DNA of 64,000 nucleotides from Mesostigma viride (taxonomy: Eukaryota > Streptophyta > Mesostigmatophyceae > Mesostigmatales > Mesostigmataceae). The notes under the pieces were generated by a model. That model saw nothing but the letters and a program-made list of their open reading frames with translations, searched no databases and was not told the origin of the DNA. Both the position numbers and the translations under genes were made by a program. How positions within the stretch are numbered: position 1 is the first letter of the stretch; each line of letters starts with the position of its first letter. Positions 57,235 to 64,000 of this stretch are shown piece after piece. The stretch spans positions 2,289,844 to 2,353,843 of the forward strand of contig RPFO01000079.1 of NCBI GenBank assembly GCA_009746045.1, written 5' to 3'.

Positions 57235-58375
57235 ACTGCAGGCCGTGCCCCTGGCCTAGCGATCACGAACGAGCTTGGAAAAGGGGGCCCGACTAACAAG
57301 CAGACATTTTTACTAGCTGACCTCATTTATGCCGACGACATCACGCTCATCGAGAAGCCGGAGTCTGCCCAACTTTGGCTGGACTGCCTGGCGCTCGAGG
57401 CTCGGGCGGTTGGTCTAGAAATCAGCCCCAAAACGGAGGCCCTGGCCCTCGGCATGGCAGGGCCCCCACCCACACTCCGCCTCTTAGACGATGCCGAGGT
57501 CAACTACCCTCCTTCAGGCCGCTTTGAAGCTGCTCAGCAGTTGGCTTCCCGAACGACTGGCGAGGACGACATGACGACACGGATCGGCATGGCGTGGGCG
57601 CACCTCCATGACCACCGCCGCTGGTGGAGCAACCCCGCCCTACCCCGGATCGTCAAGGCGTGACCTGAGTCAAGATTCAAGTCGACATTCTGACGATCCT
57701 GACCTACGGCGCCGAGACCTGGACACTGACGCAGGAGCTGGAGCAACGACTCGACGGCGCCGTCACCAAGATGCTGCGCAAGGCCCGTAACATCCCCTTT
57801 GGTTTGCACATTATTAGTAATGAGGATTTGTACGCTGATGTGCCCTATCGGTTTCCCACATTATTAGGCACAGGCGCCTGGGCCTATAGCCGGGCACCTG
57901 GCCCGAACAGATCAGGTAGATACATCAGATAGACTAGCTGGCACCAAGCCCGCCCAGTCTGGGCGTTATGTCCTCACCAGTGGCATGCCCCCGGCCGCGC
58001 GCGGCAGGGCCGCCACCCGTGGACTTTTCGTGATATCTAGACTCGGCATGGACATACATGTGCTACGGCTAGACGTGACGGGCTCACACCTTGGCAGCCT
58101 CCTGGTTTGTCTGTAATATGGAGGCAGATGGTGCGCAACCTTGGATAGATGGCAAGTAGTGATGAAGGAGACCACCCGGCCCCAAGCCTAGCTGCGGGGG
58201 CGCTCCGCGTGTGACCGCGTATGGCATTCATAGCGATTCGGGCCCGGCCGCAGCGCCCACACCCCTGTATAACTAGGACCTAGATAGCTTACACCATCCA
58301 TTCCATCCCATGTTCCCCTCCCACTGAGGACTTATGCTCACGCCTGCCGCAGTCACGTGTCTATTAATTAAATAA
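57235..58375 (+). pseudogene. LINE ORF2 3' piece and 3' end
   Basis: It starts abruptly at GCCGTGCCCCTGGCCTAGCG and closely follows 25106-25640 joined directly to 27347-27800, so it is the uninterrupted sister of the split copy: LADLIYADDITLIEKPES, then YGAETWTLT, then NIPFGL. The 3' region follows. Its hairpin (58339-58357) is damaged by an insertion (CACGCCTGCCGCAGTCACGTG across both arms). Confidence 0.85.
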
Positions 58376-58640
58376 TTAATGTATGCCTATGATGTGCCAC
58401 ACATCATATGATTAATTTATTAATTAATAGACACGTGACTGCGTACACCAGATGATGCAGGCCTAGCTTTATTTAGTTATATGCTGTGCCCATTAAAATT
58501 AAACTATAACATGCCTCCGACGGTTGGGGGGTCATGTAGCACATATTCCATGCTGGGTGGGTGGAGCTGGGAGAAGCCGCATAATCGACCTAACCTAACT
58601 CTACTAGCTACATAGTCTAGAAAGTCCTAATAACTACGCT
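58376..58640. mobile_element. Reversed LINE tails
   Basis: A truncated reversed hairpin end (AATAGACACGTGACTGCGTA, 58426-58445) is followed by a reversed 3' UTR (58495-58630) matching 29560-29705. Confidence 0.6.
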
Positions 58641-58850
58641 ACTAGCTGACAGCAAAACGCCCCCGTTCCTCTTGGGGGGGCCTCTTGGGGGGGGGTGGCT
58701 TGCCCATGCTCAGGGGCTGGCGTGTGAGCCTGGACAATCTTCTGCCACCTCTTCTTGAGTTAGAAGTTCTGCGTGGCAGTCCAAAGAAGGGAGAGGGAGT
58801 GAATGCGGTGTTCAAACTGGGCTGGGACCACTCGGGTCGGCTATGCCCAT
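58641..58850 (-). pseudogene. LINE ORF2 C-terminus, reversed copy
   Basis: The minus strand matches 29385-29560: VPAQFEHRIHSL-like sequence, a KKRWQKIVQAHTP block, a PPPPK tail and a stop at 58647. It is about 85% like the plus-strand copy. Confidence 0.7.
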
Positions 58851-59019
58851 GCAGAGAGTCACTGCCTGCTGAGAAGCCACGCCCGGCTCTGTATAGCCAT
58901 GATGATCTTCCCCCCTCAGTATGTACGTCTGCGCCTTTAGGTAGACATGTGCTGGAATACATAAGAGTGGTGTGCAGGTGCACTTTGTGCACTGACCCAG
59001 AGCAGGCGTAGTTTACACC

Positions 59020-59135
59020 CTACCCTTGCGGGAAGTAGCCCAGAGGGTATCGACTGAAAGCCATATGCCCGGCCCTTCTCAGGGATATGTGCTACATATA
59101 CTCCCAATGGAGTTATACTTGATACACTCCCAATT
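59020..59135 (+). mobile_element. LINE 3'-end fragment
   Basis: GAAGTAGCCCAGAGGGTAT, then GGGATATGTGCTACATATAC and CTCCCAATGGAG. It is the same family as 24061-24163. Confidence 0.7.
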
Positions 59136-59189
59136 AATGGACTGTTATGTTCCAATTCAATTATATTCAATTCAATTCAACCACCATTG

Positions 59190-60110
59190 AGTGCCGGCCT
59201 GCAATACACCGCAGGCCTCACCGCCCATGCAGGCGGTGAAGCTGGACATCGCCGCCCAGCCGGCATCTGCTGGCCCGGCCGGCGATGCTCCTCCCACCCA
59301 GACCTCAGTGAGCGGACCTGCTCAAGCACCACACCAGGGACCTCCAACACCTCCACCATCGCGGCACAGCTCAAGCAACAAGCCCTGAGCCCTCGACCTC
59401 CGCGAGGAGGCCGACCGCACCCAGCGTAGCCACAATATGTCATCGTCAAGCATTTCGACCAGCCAGCAGGTGAGACCTCGGAGACTCTTCTTATGGCGTT
59501 TAACCGCGACATTCTTGCCCCCATGCAACTTGAGCAATGGTTAGCTGCCGGGATGTCGGCTGTCCGCCTTCGATCCCGTGCGCGGGGTAAGGCTGGCCCA
59601 GCTCCCCTGCTCCTCACCTAGCTTTTAAAGTACATATGGCGGATAAGCTGTCGTTTCTTGAATGCCGCAAGAAGCTCTCGAGGACTTCCTACACGCTGGA
59701 CGACGACTTGACCGGCTTAGCCGGTCAAGTAGCCCAGCAACAGCGGCGACGGGAGTTATGGCCGGCCTACCTCCAGCTCCGGCAGAGCGCAGGGGCCGGG
59801 AAACCGGTATACCATGGAGGGGGGACGTCATGACCACGTCGACCACAAGCCCTGGCAGCCGCCCCCTGCCACCCCAGCAACCCGTCAGTCTAGGGAATGT
59901 ATAACAGTATATGTGTAGATTAGTCAGGATTAGCCTAGCACGTGGCCTACGCGCATGTGCGCCCATATGCGTAGTTAGGGTTTTCTAGATTAGCTTAGAG
60001 TTAGCTTAGTTAGGTTTTCGCAGCTTCGCCCACCTCCATCCATCCAGCAAGGGAATATGTGCTACATGATCTCCCACCGGAGTCATGTTACAATTTATAA
60101 TTAATTTAAT
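59190..60110 (+). pseudogene. LINE ORF1 fragment and 3' region
   Basis: Frameshifted ORF1 relative of 22790-23760: a Pro/Ser-rich part, LDLREEADRTQRSHN, then a KYMADKLSFLECRKKLS-like and DDDLTGLA block to about 59870. The tail at 59990-60110 has GGGAATATGTGCTACATGAT and ends in ATTTATAATTAATTTAAT. Confidence 0.65.
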
Positions 60111-60218
60111 GGGTCAATCCCCCACCCACTTGTTCCTATACAACAGGTTGGCGAGCATCATCAAGGCTGCATAATCCATTCCATCCCATGTACCCCTCCC
60201 CGGCTGAGAACTTATGCT

Positions 60219-60237
60219 CACGTGACGCAGTCACGTG
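60219..60237 (+). other. LINE 3' hairpin (perfect)
   Basis: CACGTGAC - GCA - GTCACGTG followed by TCTAATAATTAATTAAG, in a short 3'-end piece (60160-60260) with no body attached. Confidence 0.75.
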
Positions 60238-60423
60238 TCTAATAATTAATTAAGTAATTAAGGCTGCATGCTACGCAACCTGAAAAGCACCAAGCCATGA
60301 CCAAAATTTTGGTCTCTTCGAACAGCATCTTTCTACATGGGCTGCTCATGTTTTGCTATTAATTAATTAATCAAACTCGTGCTCCCGTTGGGGAGTCACG
60401 GAGCACCGAAGTGCTTTTAATCC

Positions 60424-60741
60424 TTGTGTGTGCACAACAGGAGAAAGGGCAGAGACCCTCAGTCTCCTTCATGCCAAAGGCATGCCACAGCTGTGCTCCT
60501 CACCTTTAAGTACATGGCGGACAAGCTGGCGTTCCTTAAATGCCGCAAGAAGCTCTCGGAGACTCGCTTCACGCTGGACGACGACTTGACCCTGGCCCAG
60601 CAACAGCAGCGACGCGAGCTATGGCCGACCTACCTTCAGCTCCGGCAGCGCGCAGGGGGGAAACTGGTATACTGGAGGGGGGCGGTCATCCACGTTGACC
60701 ACAAGCCCTGGCAGGCCCCTCCTGCCACCTCACACTAGGGA
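60424..60741 (+). pseudogene. LINE ORF1 C-terminal block, longest open copy
   Basis: 104 codons stay open to a TAG at 60736-60738: TFKYMADKLAFLKCRKKLSE, DDDLTLAQQQQRRELWPTYL, KLVYWRGAVIHVDHKPWQAP. This is the best-preserved copy of the block also seen at 23460, 59630 and 61970. It is flanked by AT-rich tails on both sides, so it is a fragment. Confidence 0.7.
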
Positions 60742-61645
60742 ATTAATTAATTAATTAATTAAAATCATAGCTCCGTTGGGAGCATATGTAACACATAGCC
60801 CTGAGAAAGGGGCATCTATGGGTTTGTAATACACTGATCAGGGCGACAACCTGCAGGTGGAGGATGTACAACTATCACCTGCTCTGGGTGCACAAGGTGC
60901 ACCTGCACCGCCATGATGGTTCATGCCTCCTAAACATGCGCACCCAGGGCGGCTTGAGGAGAGGGCCTAGAAGGCCTGCATGACATATGGGGCCGGTGGA
61001 AGGTATGTGGCTAGGCTATAGCTAATGTACACATGGCATCTCAGCAGAGAGTAACTCCCTGGATAGGCATAGCATGGCTCAATTCTTAATGCATCATCCA
61101 TGGGAGGCTAGGGAGACTAGGGAATATATACCAGTAGTGTAGATTAGTCAGGCTTAGCCTTTGCATGTGGCCCACGCGCATGTGCGCCCATAAAAATGGC
61201 CCCCATGGATGATGCTTTCAGTATTTAGCCACGCCGGCCCTGCCTACAATGGGACCTCCCATGGATGATGATGCATTAAGAATTTAGCCATGCTATGCCC
61301 GGCATAGCATGGCTAAATTCATAGTATGCAGGGAGTTACTCTCTGCAGAGATGCCATGTGTACACCAGCTATAGCCTAGCCACATACCTTCCACCCCATA
61401 TGTCATGCATGCAGGCCTTCTAGGCCCTCTCCTCAAGCCGCCCTGGGTGCCTGTGCTTGTTAAGGAGGCATGAACCATCATGGCGGTGCAGGTGCACCTT
61501 GTGCCCCCAGAGCAGGTGATAGTTGTACATCCTCCACCTGCAGGTCGTCGCCCTGATTGTATTACAAACCCATAGATGCCCCTTTCTCAGGGCTATGTGT
61601 TACATATGCTACCAACGGAGCTATGATTTTAATTAATTAATTAAT
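60742..61645. repeat. Foldback: about 340-bp inverted repeat
   Basis: 60742-61085 and 61297-61645 are reverse complements of each other at roughly 90% identity. Both outer ends begin with an ATTAATTAATTAATT tract and a LINE 3' end (CATAGCTCCGTTGG...). The spacer, about 210 bp, resembles 23716-23890. It is probably two LINE-derived copies in opposite orientation or a foldback element. Confidence 0.9.
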
Positions 61646-61959
61646 GCCACAGCTGCATTCGGGCACGTTAGCTAAACGGACACGCTAACGATCCGGCAAT
61701 CTGTGGGTGCAATAAGACCCATGTGAGCGTGGCATAACAAAGAGCGTGGGCGAGTAAACTGATCATAGCCAAGACGTAGCATGGCTGCACAACAAGGACT
61801 AAGCTAAGGCTACATGGCTGGTTGTGTACCGTGCGTTAGCGGTGCACGTGACTAGGTAAGGTGGCACAACTAGGCAAACATTCTAAGCATGGCTGCCATG
61901 GCGGCAGTGACTACCAATGGATACAAGCTAGGGCTATTAGCTAGTCTAGCCCGCGGGGG
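61646..61959. other. No feature seen
   Basis: Anonymous DNA after the foldback. No coding pattern, tandem repeat or RNA gene could be supported. Confidence 0.5.
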
Positions 61960-62215
61960 GCGTCCACATCTTGTGGTTGATCATCAGGTCCCCGCCCCTC
62001 CAGTACGCCTCAAGGGCTTCTGGGGGTCCTGCTTGTGGCGGAGGTACTCCGGCCACAGGTCGCGTCGCTGCTGCTGCTGAGCGGGGGTCAGGTCGTCCTC
62101 CAGCGTCCAGGTGAGGTCCTGCAACCGCTTGCGACGAGAGAGGAACCGCTGCTTGTCCTCACGGGAGGGGAAGGTGAGCAGAACTGGTGGGGGAGCCGCC
62201 TTGTCCCGTGAGTGG
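61960..62215 (-). pseudogene. LINE ORF1 fragment, distinct GC-rich subfamily
   Basis: The minus strand reads VLLTFPSREDKQRFLSRRKR, TLEDDLTPAQQQQRRDLWPE and, after a single-base shift, AYWRGGDLMINHKMWTPPA. It aligns block by block with 60480-60720 but is clearly diverged, so it marks a second LINE family. Confidence 0.7.
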
Positions 62216-62515
62216 GGAAGGCGGTGACACCCACGCAGTTCTATGTTTTGCTATAATAATAGTGTATTAATTAGTTAATTAATGAATTAATTAATTAACG
62301 TGCTCCCGTTTGGGAGTCGCGGAGCATTCACCCCGATGGATGGATGGAAGGATGGGTACACGCAATCCTACCGGTCTAAGCTATCTACAATATAATATAA
62401 TAGTGTATATTACTGGTTATCTCAAGTGTTACCCAAAGGAAAGGGGGAAGTTGGCCTCCAAGGCCTACATGCAAGGCACTTCATGGCCTTCATCACAGGT
62501 GGGGGCGTACATAAA
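62216..62515. other. 3' flank of the methyltransferase gene
   Basis: An ATTAATTAATTAATTAA tract at 62267-62298 and a CGTGCTCCCGTTTGGGAGTC motif at 62299 belong to the dispersed LINE tails. No other feature is seen. Confidence 0.5.
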
Positions 62516-63330
62516 CTAATGTGCAGGGCAGCGGCATTGCTCAGGCAAATGCACATCCTTGGCGTTGATCTGCGAGGGAAGGGGCTTCCTCCCCCACGTT
62601 CCCACCGGATGCTTCCTCAACACCTGCGCAATACTGAAGATGGTGTCGGGTGTCGTGCGGCAGCAGCCACCCACCAGGCGTGCCCCTGCCTGCACCCACG
62701 CAGGCACCATGCTGGCGAACCCAGAGTTCTCCACGCCAGAGCCGCTCTGCGTTCGTCATCGTGCACCGTTCGCAGGATGGACCAAAGTGATACGCGATGA
62801 GCGATGAACCATATGCGTGCCATAAATGCCCCAGAGATCGCTAAGTGCGCCCAGAGTACAATTAGGAACGCTCTGATGAAGAGAGAGAGGGGAAGGAGAG
62901 GGGGTGAAAACATGTTACTGAAGTAGCAGAATTGAAAAAAAAGGGGGGGGGGATGGCGTTTGGGGCAGCGTTCCACCAAACAACCACTCGCCAATGCTCC
63001 CTGCGCGAGGACAATACAAGTGGCCCCACCTCAATCATTTGCCCTACAGGCAGTAACATGGCTGTCACAAACCATCTTTCATCCCCCTGGCTCCTACAGG
63101 CATCACGAAAGGAAAACAAGACCAAAACGCTGACTTTTTCCACCGCATGCCCCGGACAGGTTCCGAGGGACCATCCATGACCAATGAAAGCCCCAGTGGA
63201 GATATCATTGGCATAGGGCAAGCCGACAGCTCCCAACTGTCCAGTCATCTGCACGTACCAGCCAGACCTTGTTGAGACCGTCCCACGTCTCGCCACTGTT
63301 GGGGTACGCAACCAACGGCTTGGAGGTGGC
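62516..63330 (-). CDS. HMT: Homocysteine S-methyltransferase, last two exons
   Basis: It transfers a methyl group (from S-methylmethionine in plants) to homocysteine, giving methionine; cytosolic, zinc-dependent. The exon at 63259-63330 reads ATSKPLVAYPNSGETWDGLN; its donor is CTG|GTACGT. It joins in phase to 62516-62746, which reads SGFASMVPAWVQAGARLVGG, then CCRTTPDTIFSIAQVL. GGCCRTTP carries the two adjacent zinc-binding cysteines of the family; YPNSGE is the strongly conserved motif just upstream of it. The last 30 residues (RKHPVGTWGRKPLP ... CRCPAH, stop at 62516) extend past the domain. Earlier exons, with the third zinc cysteine, lie beyond 64000 or were not recognised. BHMT-type enzymes share the zinc motif, but YPNSGE favours the HMT/MmuM class. 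Confidence 0.93.
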
Positions 63331-63691
63331 CTGCAACCAAGAGGCGATGGGGCAGGGACATTCGTCCAACGAAAAGATTCTTGAAACTTTTGTCAGGAAT
63401 GCCGGTACTTGAATACCAACATTATGGGTGCACAACAGGTGCAGCTTTAGTCAGGCTTTGTCTACAGACTATTTTCTATAAAGCCCGGATTATTAATATC
63501 CCAGTCGCAATGCCAGCGCACAGCTTACCTTGGAAAGCTGCGGATACTATAAGCCGGCATAGAAAGGTGAATTTGGACAGAAACCTAATGTCACAGCAAA
63601 TCTATCTGTACATCCCATAACTAACATTGGGTTGGATTGAAAGAGTAAATGAACCAACCGTAATCTCTTGCTAATTAATTTGCTACATGGT

Positions 63692-63830
63692 TGGTAAGTA
63701 AGTAAGTAAGTACTTGCGTGTCATGCGCATGGGCATGCCACGGAGTTCTATGCTGATCTCATTAGAAAAAAACAATTACACGAAAGTTACAAATATCGTC
63801 TGCATCACACATGGTTGGAAACAGCCCACA
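63692..63830 (+). repeat. Dispersed short repeat, fullest copy
   Basis: (GTAA)n, ACTTGCGTGTCATGCGCATG, GGCATGCCACGGAGTTCTAT, GATCTCATTAGAAAAA, CAATTACACGAAAGTTACAA, ATATCGTCTGCATCACACAT. It probably lies in an upstream intron of the methyltransferase gene. Confidence 0.8.
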
Positions 63831-64000
63831 AAGCAGCACTGGAGTACCACTACGTTGAACCCCCCTTTGCAAGGCTGACATGCCATGCTTTGCCATGGCT
63901 ATACCACTAATACAGCAGTCAAAGTGCATCTAAGGACGAAATGTGAGCTGTGTTGATAGTGGTTGACAGGAACGCTCATGTCACTGGACAAAATGACGGT

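Overview
This is a nuclear window from a eukaryote, most likely a green alga or a close relative in the green lineage. Three things point there: genes split by many spliceosomal introns, a WD40 gene whose motifs follow the land-plant AMBRA1-like (transducin) family, and GC-rich LINE retrotransposons. I cannot name the species. Almost every long open frame in the window is a product of tandem repeats. The real genes are recovered exon by exon from splice sites, agreeing junction phases and protein motifs.

Layout. (1) 84-19722 (+): the 3' part of a 21-exon gene for a long coiled-coil, low-complexity protein of about 1,448 residues in view. Its introns carry a 39-bp minisatellite, CCCT, CCAA, GGGGA and AC arrays, and a 70-bp repeat grown from an exon end. 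(2) 19723-31160: repeat-rich intergenic DNA with broken LINE copies, LINE 3' ends and inverted repeats. A 1.7-kb TTAA-flanked element with short terminal inverted repeats (piggyBac-like hallmarks, no transposase seen) sits inside a LINE reverse transcriptase. (3) 31163-47813 (-): an AMBRA1-like gene in at least 12 exons. Its beta-propeller is split by a roughly 700-residue disordered segment carried on one exon, and introns hold many minisatellites plus large GGA and CCA arrays. (4) 47814-51853: 4 kb between divergent genes, including a 1.5-kb CCCCAGA-type array with a 14-bp higher-order core. (5) 51854-53238 (+): a complete four-exon acyl-CoA-binding protein of 87 residues. (6) 53239-62515: a second LINE graveyard with an endonuclease/RT pseudogene, several ORF1 fragments and a large inverted repeat. 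(7) 62516-63330 and beyond (-): the last two exons of a homocysteine S-methyltransferase.

The three recognised genes are unrelated housekeeping functions (Cullin4/autophagy-type scaffold, acyl-CoA carrier, methionine synthesis); nothing suggests a cluster. The most novel signal is in the repeats: LINE 3' ends share a perfect 8-bp stem and 3-nt loop just before a TTAAT-type tail. One diverged copy keeps the stem by a paired change, another by G-U wobbles, which suggests a retained RNA structure.
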